From: Eunapius fragilis
Taxonomy: Eukaryota > Porifera > Demospongiae > Spongillida > Spongillidae
Direction of reading: 5' to 3'
NCBI GenBank assembly: GCA_963681505.1
Contig: OY811971.1
Location: forward strand, 2,903,730 to 2,967,729
Length of the DNA stretch: 64,000 bases
Shown here: one piece after another, positions 10,716 through 21,564 of the stretch
Layout of the letters: the number at the start of each line of letters is the position of its first letter
How positions within the stretch are numbered: position 1 is the first letter of the stretch
Notes under the pieces: model-generated
What the model was told of the DNA's origin: nothing
Seen by the model: the letters and a program-made list of their open reading frames with translations, nothing else
Databases searched by the model: none
Position numbers and translations under genes: made by a program

Positions 10716-11967
10716 GTATATAAGGCTTTGCGCCGATTTTTTTTTAATCATGCTATTTTTTGAAGCCACTATATTGTCTATGCCATCAACCATATGATTC
10801 AGAAAGGTAGGGTTGTCGTATTATTTTTTGGTTCCTATATCATGCATCATTTATCGGAACCTACGCGAGTAGGTTCCATATAGGAATCCTGCAGTATCAT
10901 GAATGTCATTAAAAAAACGTCACTCGCGTCTAGCGGGACAGCCAAGAGTCGGGTCACTTCGCTTTTAGTGGCAATCGAGCAATATCAAAAAGGAGAACAG
11001 TTCTGCGTTATATCTGTGTCATAAGACGGTGTACTTTTAGAGAACAAAAATACTCGTCCCCATCGTCCGTACCCAGTCCCACCTAAAATTTCTCCTCCGT
11101 CGTCGTCTTCTTCTTCTTCTTCCTTCGGGATAGCATAACTCACGACAGGAACGTTTGTAAAGCACGCCATGTGTACCAATCGCTTCAGGATGTGTCCGCA
11201 TGTTATCTTCAGGTATCTGTTAGACGCCTAACCGATCGGGCAATTGGCTGAAGCTAGTAGTACCTTATTTGGTGTTGATCTACAAATAGCACATTACATC
11301 AGCTATCACAATGTTCATGACGCACCAGTATAATATAACCAGCGTTATCAAATTCGATGGTTTTACCATATAATCTCATGAGGACAATTCTGATTCCACT
11401 CGAGCATCTAAAAGTGGAAAGATCCAGATGCTGCCATGCAGATCTGCCAAACGTGCGTATGTCAAGCGCGGTACCGAAAGGAAGAACAAAACGACCACCC
11501 AAAGGTACGTTTATACGGCATCGATAAATGTTGGATCGATAAATTATAAGCATGCATATGGTATATCGCTAAAATGGAAGGAATAGTTTTGTTACAGCGG
11601 TAGAGATACTGCGTCTCTCCGTTTTACAGTAATATGCGCTGTTTGAAATGTGTGTATAACGCCAAAGTTGCTTACGTCAGTTTGGTCATGTATTGTGGTG
11701 CATGGTTTATCTGATTATAGCGTGAGATCAGTTTACTTAGAGTGCATTTATTCTTTGTATTATATGGCTTCGCTTTTAACCTTTATCAATCCTTTGCTCC
11801 TCAATGGAGATAGTCTGGGGACTAGTGTAATATTTGGTACACACCTCAACAGAATTGCAGATCCTAATATAAACCTGTCATGCTCGCGCAAGTTGACGTT
11901 TATGCTACCTTATTCTATGCGTTTCAAAAACTAAATACAATACCAAATGCACCAGAAAAATTTAGGA
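10716..11967. other. Core of foldback element without recognised exon
   Basis: No convincing exon is visible. The first Cys pair of the PHD-like finger encoded at 12261-12400 should be here if the gene is intact. Minus-strand frames at 10985-11179 and 11299-11553 show no recognisable domain. Confidence 0.45.
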
Positions 11968-12251
11968 AACAAGTAATAAAAACATTCTCTACACGAGAAG
12001 GTTGGTGGTATATAGGAATCAAAGGTGAGATGGTGTAAAAAGCAAGGGAACAAGGCTTCTGATTGAAAACGAAAAATGAAATAGACCTATATTAGCATGC
12101 ACATTAAAATATGACAACATGCTGCTAATATAGGTCTATTTCATTTTTCGTTTTCAATCAGAAGCCTTGTTCCCTTGCTTTTTACACCATCTCACCTTTG
12201 ATTCCTATATACCACCAACCTTCTCGTGTAGAGAATGTTTTTATTACTTGT
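11968..12251. repeat. Near-perfect inverted repeat, about 130-bp arms
   Basis: The left arm (about 11968-12096) and right arm (about 12123-12251) are reverse complements with hardly any mismatch, around a loop of roughly 26 nt. The right arm ends just before the acceptor of the PHD-like exon at 12261. RNA from either strand would form a long hairpin. The near-identity implies a recent origin, or an assembly artefact. Confidence 0.88.
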
Positions 12252-12260
12252 TGTCATTAG

Positions 12261-12400
12261 GTTTATGATAGGCTGTGACTATTGTGCTGAATGGTACCAT
12301 GGCAGTTGTGTGGGTGTTACACCTGAAGAGGCGAAGATTGATGCTTACAGATGTCCAAAATGTGTATCACAGTCCATTGATTCACCATTGTATACAGATG
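12261..12400 (+). CDS. Foldback-element gene, PHD-finger-like exon
   Basis: The peptide [20 protein letters not shown] and the following YRCPKC match the second half of a PHD finger: CxxC, then W-Y-H-G-x-C-V-G-V, then CPxC. PHD fingers usually read histone H3 tails, and they occur in some transposases. The first Cys pair would have to come from an upstream exon that I cannot locate. The exon is bounded by CATTAG at 12255-12260 and GTTAGT at 12401, and ends in phase 1. Confidence 0.68.
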
Positions 12401-12462
12401 GTTAGTGATAAGAATACTTGCCCTTGAAATGTATATTGTGAACCTTATATATGTAAATAAAG

Positions 12463-12512
12463 GAATAACTGAATCCCATTCTGTAAGAGATGGAAGCATG
12501 CACAATCAAGAG
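12463..12512 (+). CDS. Foldback-element gene, 50-bp exon
   Basis: The acceptor is AAATAAAG (AG at 12461-12462) and the donor is GAG then GTAGAT at 12513. The 50 nt plus the single base left from the PHD exon give 17 whole codons. This restores phase 0 for the next exon at 12573. The flanking introns are 62 bp (12401-12462) and 60 bp (12513-12572). The call rests on phase and splice signals. Confidence 0.45.
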
Positions 12513-12572
12513 GTAGATTAAACACATGTTTTGTGCATCTTGTTCCCTGGCTGGTATTGTTTTTATTTATAG

Positions 12573-13568
12573 CTACCAGCATTGATAGAGGAGGGTGCAA
12601 TGTCAATTTTGCAATTACAGCCTACAATCACAGATCTGGAGTTGCCGCCATCAGGAGATTTTTCATTGAGCAGAGTTGTATGGGATGCGAACTTTGCAGG
12701 AGAAAAAGTATCCCCATCATGGGTACATCTTTGTGCTGCCGGGCTGTCAAAGCTCAATCAGTTCTGTTCCTTTGCCTTTAGGAGGCACTGGAAAAAGAAA
12801 ACCATTTCTCGTAAATCTTCAATATTTGTTTTCAAGGCTAGAGCCTACTGCACATTTTCAGGCTGCAATGTATCTGCAATGCCTTTAGTAAAATCCTGTG
12901 ATGTTGCTAGTGATGAAGTGACCATACATGTTGAATGTTCAGGACGTATATGCCACACAATTGGTGAAAAACATGCCCGTCGTTTTAGTCATTGCATTAG
13001 AAAAGACCTGTAAAAAAGTTTCCAAGATACTCATATTGCTCCATCAAAAGAATATCTCAATAGATTACTTAAACTGACTGATGAACAGTTTGCTGCTGGA
13101 AATAGAGATGCTGTAGGTGCTACTACTTCAGTTTTGAAGAAGATATCTTCAGAAGCAAGATTGGTGCAACAAGAGCATACCGACCTAGTTACATCTCTCA
13201 CTATCCTTAGGAAAAAACTAATAGACCGTCAAGACAAGGCACAAGTCTTAAACAAAAAGATTACTCCTATTCAAGGATTCATACAGTGCATCCAAGCTCA
13301 CCCATTTTCTGTGATATGCTTTAATGACACTAGTGTTCGACTGTACCATGAAATGGCTAAGTATAGCCCACTGTTTTGTGATGCAACTGGCACCATTGTG
13401 TCAGTACCAAAAATAGACGGTGTTAAAACAACAGTGTACTATTATTCAATTGAGATAAAACATCCTGTCGATGGAAAAGCTCCTATCCCAGTTGCAGAAC
13501 TAATCACAAATGACCATACGGTTCTTTCATTGTGCTACTTCATGGAGACCTTTCGTCGTGCAGGACTG
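12573..13568 (+). pseudogene. DDE (MULE-like) transposase segment, one stop codon
   Basis: A 332-codon stretch is open except for TAA at 13011-13013. The first part has Cys/His pairs around YCTFSGCNVS and HVECSGRICH, which may be a zinc-binding DNA-recognition domain. The second part includes YSPLFCDATGTIVSVP, where the Asp fits the first catalytic residue of a DDE domain, then YYYSIEIKHP and PVAELITNDHTVLS. It ends at CTG, followed by GTATTT and a possible 31-bp intron that restores the frame at 13600. MULE relationship is inferred from the D...D...CxxH order. It could be an unclassified superfamily. Confidence 0.62.
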
Positions 13569-13599
13569 GTATTTTAGTGCAATAACTAATCCATTGCAG

Positions 13600-13793
13600 T
13601 TCATAATAGACCGCAGCATGGTGTTGCTGCTTAGCATACTCCACGTATACAATTCAGAATCCTTGCAAGATTACCTTGAACGCACATTCAGAATCGTAAC
13701 AGGATCAGGAACTGTTAATGATTTCAGAAAGGTGTCACCACATGCATGTACCAGTCATGTAATGCACTCAGCTAGCAAGAACTGCAAAAAGTG
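13600..13793 (+). CDS. Foldback-element gene, exon with second catalytic Asp and CxxH
   Basis: Begins FIIDRSMVLLLSIL, where Asp fits the second catalytic position. Further on is HACTSHVMHSASKNCKKW, which contains the CxxH seen between the second Asp and Glu of MULE transposases. It ends at a donor (AAAAAGTG then GTAAGC, 13794). The acidic third residue and C-terminus are not found downstream. Removing the 31-bp segment 13569-13599 keeps the frame, but a plain +1 frameshift is an equal explanation. Confidence 0.55.
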
Positions 13794-14559
13794 GTAAGCA
13801 AAGCTTTTTTTCAAAATTAAATGATAGTACATCCTTTTGAAAGTTGCAACTTTATTAGTATATATTCCACCATAATGACATGCTTATGTAAGAGTGCACA
13901 GCACATCTACAAGTTTAGTGGATCTATATGCATAGCATCAATTAAATGTACTGTTGCTCATATTTTTCTCCTTCTTATGACATTTATTTGCACACGACCA
14001 TGAGAAGGAGGTTTATCTCTATATCATGATTTATACCATGCTGGGTATACGTAGATAGGAACATATAAGTAGTTCAGGTGTCTCAATACCTCCACACAGG
14101 TTTGGCCTGAGGTAAGAAATCAAGGTAACTCCCCACCAGTGAAAATAATCATACTGTCATCCAGATCATCACTACCCTCATAATGAAGAAATATGCAATA
14201 GATCATAAGCAAGCCGTTGGATATTATCTTCAACACACACTACCCATTTAATTGTATTTTTAATGGGACAAATACTGCCACTCTACTTTAAAAACAGTTG
14301 CTTCCGTTTTTTGCTTTAAAATATCTCATTCAGCTTTCTTTGTCACTGGTTTTGTACTTGCATAACAAATCACAAATGTTAATAAATTCATAAACAAAGA
14401 AATACAAAAAACAACTAAAATGTGTTCATTCCAACAATACATGAAAACAACATAGTAATAAACGAGGCAATACAAGACCTCATTGTAAGCGATTACCTCT
14501 TCCCCACACATATGTGCCATTCCTATGAAAGGCGAGGGCATGGCTGTAGTGGATAGTCA
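13794..14559. other. Right core of the foldback element, no gene seen
   Basis: AT-rich sequence with no recognisable exon. A possible acceptor (CACACAG at about 14100) is followed within 12 bases by another donor (GAG then GTAAGA), which I could not connect to coding sequence. Confidence 0.4.
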
Positions 14560-16720
14560 ACATGCATAGCAATGTGAGGATACACCAGCAGTACTCTGGA
14601 GTGCTCACACTGTCTCTGTGGACCGCTGGGTTTGACCACACCCCTTCCTGGATGAAGATATTCGGCCATCTTGGCTCCATGAAATGAAGGCTCACTTGTA
14701 CATGCCTATATTGGCAGACAACATGCATAGCATTGTGAGGCTATACACCAGCAGTACTCTGGAGTGCTCACTCTGTCTCTGTGGATCACTGGGTTTGACC
14801 ACACCCCTTCCTGGATGAAGATATTCGGCCATCTTGCCTCCATTTATTGTAAGCTCTCATCTATATGCCTGTATTGGCAGACAACATGCATAGCAATGTG
14901 AGGCTATACACTAGCAGTACTCTGGAGTGCTCACACTATCTCTGTGGATCACTGGGTTTGACCACACCCCTTCCTGGATGAAGATACTCGGCCATCTTGG
15001 CTCCATGAAATGAAGGCTCACTTGTACATGCCTGTATTGGCAGACAACATGCATAGCAATGTGAGGCTATACACCAGCAGTACTCTGGAGTGCTCACACT
15101 ATCTCTGTGGATCACTGGGTTTGACCACACCCCTTCCTGGATGAAGATATTCGGCCATCTTGCCTCCATTTATTGTAAGCTCTCATCTATATGCCTGTAT
15201 TGGCAGACAACATGCATAGCAATGTGAGGCTATACACCAGCAGTACTCTGGAGTGCTCACACTATCTCTGTAGATCACTGGGTTTGACCACACCCCTTCC
15301 TGGATGAAGATATTCGGCCATCTTGCCTCCATTTATTGTAAACTCTCATCTATATGCCTGTATTGGCAGACAACATGCATAGCAATGTGAGGCTATACAC
15401 TAGCAGTACTCTGGAGTGCTCACACTATCCTTGTGGATCACTGGGTTTGACCACACCCCTTCCTGGATGAAGATATTCGGCCATCTTGGCTCCATGAAAT
15501 GAAGGCTCACTTGTACATGCCTGTATTGGCAGACAACATGCATAGCAATGTGAGGCTATACACCAGCAGTACTCTGGAGTGCTCATACTATCTCTGTGGA
15601 TCACTGGGTTTGACCACACCCCTTCCTGGATGAAGATATTCGGCCATCTTGCCTCCATTTATTGTAAGCTCTCATCTATATGCCTGTATTGGCAGACAAC
15701 ATGCATAGCAATGTGAGGCTATACACCAGCAGTACTCTGGAGTGCTCACACTATCTCTGTGGATCACTGGGTTTGACCACACCTCTTCCTGGATGAAGAT
15801 ATTCGGCCATCTTGGCTCCATTTATTGTAAGCTCTCATCTATATGCCTGTATTGGCAGACAACATGCATAGCAATGTGAGGCTATACACCAGCAGTACTC
15901 TGGAGTGCTCACACTATCCTTGTGGATCACTGGGTTTGACCACACCCCTTCCTGGATGAAGATATTCGGCCATCTTGGCTCCATGAAATGAAGGCTCACT
16001 TGTACATGCCTGTATTGGCAGACAACATGCATAGCAATGTGAGGTTATACACCAGCAGTACTCTGGAGTGCTCACACTATCTCTGTGGATCACTGGGTTT
16101 GACCACACCCCTTCCTGGATGAAGATATTCGGCCATCTTGCCTCCATTTATTGTAAGCTCTCATCTATATGCCTGTATTGGCAGACAACATGCATAGCAA
16201 TGTGAGGCTATACACCAGCAGTACTCTGGAGTGCTCACACTATCTCTGTGGATCACTGGGTTTGACCACACCTCTTCCTGGATGAAGATATTCGGCCATC
16301 TTGGCTCCATTTATTGTAAGCTCTCATCTATATGCCTGTATTGGCAGACAACATGCATAGCAATGTGAGGCTATACACCAGCAGTACTCTGGAGTGCTCA
16401 CACTATCTCTGTGGATCACTGGGTTTGACCACACCCCTTCCTGGATGAAGATATTCGGCCATCTTGGCTCCATGAAATGAAGGCTCACTTGTATATGCCT
16501 GTATTGGCAGACAACATGCATAGCAATGTGAGGCTATACACTAGCAGTACTCTGGAGTGCTCACACTATCTCTGTGGATCACTCACTGGGTTTGACTACA
16601 CCCCTTCCTGGATGAAGATATTCGGCCGTCTTAGCTCCATTGGAGGCGCACGCTTCTATGGAGAAGATATGCATGCCTCTATTGGCTGACAAACGAGCAT
16701 ATACACCAGCAGTACTCTGG
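14560..16720 (-). repeat. 163-bp satellite, right arm in inverted orientation (about 13 copies)
   Basis: The same monomer as 5375-9868 but reverse-complemented. Here two monomer types alternate as one GAAATGAAGGCTCACTTGTA type followed by two TTATTGTAAGCTCTCATCTA types. This gives a 489-bp higher-order unit, with the first type at about 15003, 15491, 15982 and 16471. The last copies near 16560-16720 are decayed and include a small ACTC insertion. Confidence 0.94.
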
Positions 16721-16868
16721 AATGCTAACCGGTTTTGGTCAAACCCCTTCTTGGATGGGGGTGGTCAGAATCTTGTAGTTCTTCTAGTCCATGTAGATGT
16801 ACGTAGCTGCATTGGCATACAAGTGACCGATCCGATATACTCCAGTACTTGTAGGGTATACACTTGCA

Positions 16869-16889
16869 TATATATATATATATATATAC
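16869..16889. repeat. (AT)n microsatellite
   Basis: About ten AT dinucleotides within the right end of the foldback element, between the decayed satellite and the terminal inverted repeat. Confidence 0.85.
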
Positions 16890-17388
16890 GCTGTCTTTTA
16901 CTCAACTGTTCTGTTCCTTCAACGTTTCGATAAGTTATTTTATTTCTATTTACGAACCGGCCGCTCATTATCAAAATAACAATCTGACCGCAGGAATGTG
17001 AGGCGAATGTGAGGCTGAGGAATGTGGGGCTAACTTCTACGCGGTTAATCTCTTACCATTCTTCCGAACAGAAAATGATCCATGCAATAGAGCCTGCCTT
17101 AGTTTCATTCGTATATGCGCAATCGCGGATAGAGAGGTGCTGAAATCCGCTACTGCACCGATAAATAAGTCACTCACTGTACAGCAATCCCATAAGGATT
17201 CATGTGCTTGCAATACAAAAACTAAGTCATAACCCGTGGGGGGCTCAGCCTCCCCCATCCGACCTTGATACATGAGAGGAAAATTGCGCCCCCCCCCCTC
17301 CCCTCCTGTTGTTGGAGTCAGTGTCACATCAGCTCACAATTGCAACACATCTAATTTATCCAAAAATACAGGGATTGGAAATGCTTAC

Positions 17389-17725
17389 TGAGCGGTGAGT
17401 GGAGGAGAGGACAATGCTCTAAGAGTTCAATAGGCACTTCGAGGATAGGCCTGGGGCCCTGTGCTGGGGCCCTATGTTGTAGGACAAACTCGGGATCAGC
17501 TGACCCAAACATGTCATCAAGGAGTTCTTCCTCCTTGACAACAGCACCACACCCATTCCTGGGACAGGGTACCAAAGTCTCGTTCACTGACCACGCCCTT
17601 ACCTCCGCCACATTGTCAAAGGTCTCCTCCTCCTGCTTCACAACACTGGGCACACCCTGGCTGACAGTGTCTGCAGCATAGATGGTCACGTTCTGGAGAT
17701 GGTGGGGCTGTGAGTCCTCCATCAT
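17389..17725 (-). CDS. Zinc-finger gene 1, N-terminal exon (exon 1)
   Basis: Encodes 112 residues beginning MMEDSQPHHLQNVTIYAADT. An acidic stretch with VVKQEEE fits a SUMO-acceptor consensus and could be a regulatory region. On the minus strand the reading frame meets CTCA then GTAAGC (donor at 17388-17383), leaving phase 1. The acceptors in front of the four finger exons (2090, 20198, 42847, 51027) all supply the two missing bases and continue in frame into the fingers. The nearest downstream finger exon is 1528-2090, about 15.3 kb away across the foldback element. Copies at 47766-48066, 56889-56946 and 63690-64000 are broken. No RNA evidence is available. It could also splice to another finger exon only by trans or read-through means. 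Confidence 0.66.
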
Positions 17726-17985
17726 CAGGGAGGAGCCTGCCTCAGCACTGGGGACTTGGGATAGATGGAGGAGGCTGGTGCAGCTGAAAGCCCTCTAGCT
17801 GGAGGGTGGTGATGTGAGGGTTTAGTGATATGTGAGCAATTTGAGCTCAAGGATGGTGAGGGTGGTGATGATTTGAGGGTAGTGAAATTTTGTAGTGGTG
17901 AGGGTGTGAGGCTTGTGGTGATATGGGTAGTGATGTGAGAATGGTGAGGTAATGATTGGAACTGCCTCATCATCGCAGATGGACC
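17726..17985. other. Promoter-side flank of zinc-finger exon 1 (block 2 start)
   Basis: Corresponds to 62582-62845 and overlaps 1-114 in content. It includes CAGCACTGGGGACTTGGGAT at about 17743, the empty site of the CACTA-like insertion at 56953-62581. If exon 1 starts a transcript, the promoter should be here or in the adjacent minisatellite. No TATA-like element was recognised. Confidence 0.45.
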
Positions 17986-18495
17986 AAGATAGTGGAGGTG
18001 TTGTGAGCACCTGGTCTGGTGAGGACCAAGATGGTGGAGGTGTTATGAGCACCTGGTCTGGTGAGGACCAAGATGGTGAAGGTGTTGTGAGCACCTGGTC
18101 TGGTGAGGACCAAGATGGTGCAGGTGTTGTGGGCACCTGGTCTGGTGAGGACCAAGATGGTGGAGGTGTTGTGAGCACCTGGTCTGGTGAGGACCATGAC
18201 GGTGGAGGTGTAGTGATCACATGGTCTGGTGAGGACCAAGACAGTGCAGGTGTTGTGAGCACCTGGTCTGGTGAAGACCAAGACGGTGCAGGTGTTGTGA
18301 GCACCTGGTCTGGTGAGGACCAAGATGGTGGAGGTGTTGTGAGCATCTGGTGAGGACCAAGATGGTGAAGGTATTGTGAGCACATGGTCTGGTGAGGACC
18401 AAGATGTTGGAGGTGCTGTGAGCACCTGGTCTGGTGAGGACCAGGAGAGTGGAGGTGTTGTGAGTACCTGGTCTGGTGAGGACCAAAATGGTGAA
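17986..18495. repeat. 42-bp minisatellite, array 2 (about 12 copies)
   Basis: The same unit as array 1, with higher identity between copies. It lies directly beside the promoter side of the minus-strand exon at 17389-17725. Confidence 0.92.
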
Positions 18496-19140
18496 GATGG
18501 GATTCGTGACTAAGAAGGTGGAGGTTCGATGCAGACCAAAAAGGTGGAGATTAATGCACTGAATCAGTGCAATTTTCCACTGTTCACTTCTCAGCTCTCA
18601 TGTGACAAGTCACAAGGGAACCACTACTTTGTATTGGTGACTTTGGTAGCAGGAAAAAAAAAGAACAGAACCACATGCCAATGGATCTAAATGAAGGTGT
18701 CCTGTGCTAACAACATGCATCTACATGCATAATAGCTCTATTAGAGCCCTTGGGACCGTCTTCTAAGTTCTGGTATGGCATTGAAAAATAATGTTCCCTT
18801 CATGCATGATATCAAAGAGGATATGAAATTAAGGCTGTAAGAAATAAAGATATCACATCATCCTCCTTGGCACCAATACAAAAGTAACAAACACACCCAT
18901 GTTGGTGGAGCACTTACAATGATATGTGCGGCATGGTGATCAGTCTAACAAGTGTGGCAGGGGTAGCCATGGTTACAGATTTAAGGCAACCATAAATCCA
19001 AAAACCAATACAGACAGCACATGCAGAATTACAACTATTCATGGAAAATTTACACCAACACATAATAATGTACTACTGCACAAAATACATTCCATTTCAT
19101 ATTACGTTTGTAATGTGTGCACGCTTGTTTGTTGTATGTA

Positions 19141-20198
19141 TCATGCATTGGTCATTGTATTTGGATCTTGGGAGTTGGAGCAGTGGTGGAGATGATATTT
19201 CAAACCACTCTTGGTCACATACTTCTTGTCACATCCTTCAGAGGGACATCTTAACTTCTCACCAAGGTGTTTTCTGCCATGGCTTTTAAGAGCAGAAATG
19301 GACCTGAAAGATTTCCTGCAGAAACACTTATAAGGTCTATCATTGCTGTGGACCATCATATGGTATGTGAGACTTGCACTGTAGGAATACTGCATGTTGC
19401 AAATAGTACACTTGAAATTCGTGGCTCCTGTGTGGACAACCATGTGTCTCGTAAGATTTTGCTTTGTACCAAATGACTTCCCACATTCAGAACACCAGTA
19501 CTTCTTTTCTTGTGTATTGACAACCATGCGTTTTTTCAGATTTTTGTTTTGACTAAATGCCATCTCACATTCAGAAAACTGATAGTTCTTTTCATGCATA
19601 TGGACAAACATGTGCCTCGTCAGACCCCCTTTACGACCAAATGCTTTCCCACATTTAGAACACTGATAGTTCTTTTCATGTGTATGAACAACCATGTGTT
19701 TCTTCAGATTTCCTTGTAGACTAAATGCCTTCCCACACACAGAACGCTGATAGTTCTTTTCTTTTGTATGGATAACCATGTGTTTCTTAAGATCTCCCTT
19801 ATGACCAAATGCCTTCCCACATTCAGAACACTGATATCTCTTTTCTCGTGTATGGACAACTGTGTGTGTTTTCAGATTATCAAATGCCTTCTCACATTCA
19901 GAATACTGATGGTTCTTCTCTTGCATATGGACAACCATGTGCTTCATCAGATCTCCCTTACGACTAAATGCCTTCCCACATTCAGAGCACTGATAGTTCT
20001 TTTCTTTCGTATGGACAACCATGTGTTTCGTCAGATTTCCTTTTACACTAAATGCCTTCCCACACCCAGAACACTGATAGTTCTTTTCCTTCGTATGGAC
20101 AACCATATGCCTCGTCATATCTCCCTTATGACCAAATCTCTTCCCACATTTAGAACACCGATACTGCTTAGCTGCTGTGCTCATCTTCCTTGGGTGAG
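19141..20198 (-). CDS. C2H2 zinc-finger protein 2, finger exon
   Basis: Twelve fingers at 28-residue spacing, sharing the N-terminal HPRKMSTAA and the C-terminal CxC and CX4C fingers with paralogue 1. Three fingers are damaged: one has YSEC and is shortened, one has QRSVC and one has QFSEC, each losing the first Cys. An AG before 20198 matches the conserved acceptor. The same frame is also open 19 bases further to an ATG at 20217, so an unspliced short form starting there or at the conserved Met (20184) is possible. This block has no N-terminal exon of its own. Predicted to be a nuclear DNA-binding protein, from family knowledge. Confidence 0.78.
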
Positions 20199-20827
20199 CT
20201 ATACGTATAGATAACATTCAACCAGTAATAACAAAATTCAAAGAGACAGAATTTACAATATTTTCAACAATGTCCTGATTTCATGAACCTCATTTGTCAA
20301 AAACTCAATTCCGAGGGGCGGGATCAATGTTGAGCATGCCAAACTGATGGGGTTAAATCTAATTTATACGTATGGCCCATGCCTAAAGACGGCCCCAATG
20401 AATGAAGAATGAGCTGAATCTCATTAAACCTATCAACAACCAATTAACACAGTTCACATGATCGATTCATGGGATATGCAGATATCTCAAACCTGATAAT
20501 GTAATGATGTCTATGATTATGTCACTCAATATATATCCCTAAGGCTTCAAAAGCCTTCTCACCTGTTGCCTATACCTCTCCCACCACTAGTCCCGTGCCC
20601 AGACCCTAAAATATACGCAACAGCTGCGGGTGGATCACCGCTACGCTCCATACATAGGGTTTTCTGTGGAAATGTTGACCAGTGGAATGCAATGAATAAT
20701 ATTGTACAATAATTGCTGAGCATTAACTTATCATGATCACCTAACAACCCTAATAAGAGCACATCAAGGTTACAACTGTTCTTTTTATAGCAAACTCAGC
20801 ATAAGCCTAACACAAGGTTAAGCTGGG
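20199..20827. other. Upstream flank of zinc-finger exon 2 (no gene)
   Basis: Aligns with 2091-2770. It ends in AAGCTGGG (20820-20827), the left target duplication of the hAT element. Confidence 0.55.
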
Positions 20828-21523
20828 CAGTGCCATAGAGAGGTGGGGGGGAGGGGGATAAGCAGAGTAAGTTACCCCGGGCCTCAGTGTGTTAAGGGCC
20901 TCTGGGTCCAGAAAATACAAACAGACATCCGATCGTGCGTTTGTGCGGAATTCCACAATATGCACCATATTTATTTCATTATTTGAATCGAGGTTATATT
21001 TCTATGCCCACAAGAAATATTATTAGTCAAACCCAATAGAATTTAGTATTTACGGTATCAAATTAACACTCTCTTGCATGAACCGAGCGCGCCGCCATGG
21101 GGGTGGGGGGTCCAATAGAGGTGTCCTTTTGTTCAATTATTATATAGTGCAAGCTGATCACTCTTCATTCGTCTAAGTGATCAAAAATGCGGCGATTTGA
21201 AAGAGGTGCTAGTAAACGGAAAAGGGCTCACCACCATGATACAGGAAGGGTTGCAGGGTCTTTCCCTCCTCTGCATTGAATCTGAGTTGGCCAGAACTGT
21301 CAACAATGAGTCAGTGATTTAGTCTTTTGCTCGAAAAAAAAAGTCGAAAAGCACCCATATGACATTTACATGTACAATACTGGTGCAGTGGAGTGTAAAA
21401 AGTTTCATGAAACTATTCCTACAATTGGGGTGGTTGGGGGAATCTTCGTCAAAAAAATGTGATGCTTGGCAAGGGTGAGGGGCCTCATTACCCCGGGCCT
21501 CCATGCCACTCTCAACGGACCTG
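20828..21523 (+). mobile_element. Internally deleted hAT element, 8-bp target duplication
   Basis: The 696-bp insertion starts CAGTGCCATAGAGAG and ends with the reverse complement of CAGGTCCGTTGAGAG. It is flanked by the direct repeat AAGCTGGG at 20820-20827 and 21524-21531. Block 1 lacks the insertion (about 2760). A short peptide RFERGASKRKRAHHH near 21187 resembles the N-terminus of TTF-type hAT transposases. The rest of the transposase is gone, so the copy is non-autonomous. Confidence 0.8.
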
Positions 21524-21564
21524 AAGCTGGGCCCTAATACGATCAAATCATTTGGTTGGGAAGA

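Larger units (their letters stand above)
5113..17043. mobile_element. Giant foldback transposon with 163-bp satellite arms
   Basis: The termini are inverted repeats: the left outer end contains TAGCCCCACATTCCTCAGCC (5123-5142) and its reverse complement sits at about 17014-17033. The direct flanks GTTAATTTATTACC (5099-5112) and GTTAATCTCTTACC (17044-17057) form an imperfect 14-bp target duplication. Uninterrupted paralogous sites exist at about 47385, 54750 and 56605. Inside, inverted arrays of a 163-bp satellite (5375-9868 and 14560-16720) enclose a core with a spliced PHD/DDE gene. The architecture resembles Drosophila FB-NOF foldback elements, whose NOF product is MULE-related. Relation to MULEs is inferred, not proven. 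It sits in the presumed intron between exon 1 (17389-17725) and exon 2 (1528-2090) of zinc-finger gene 1. Confidence 0.82.
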
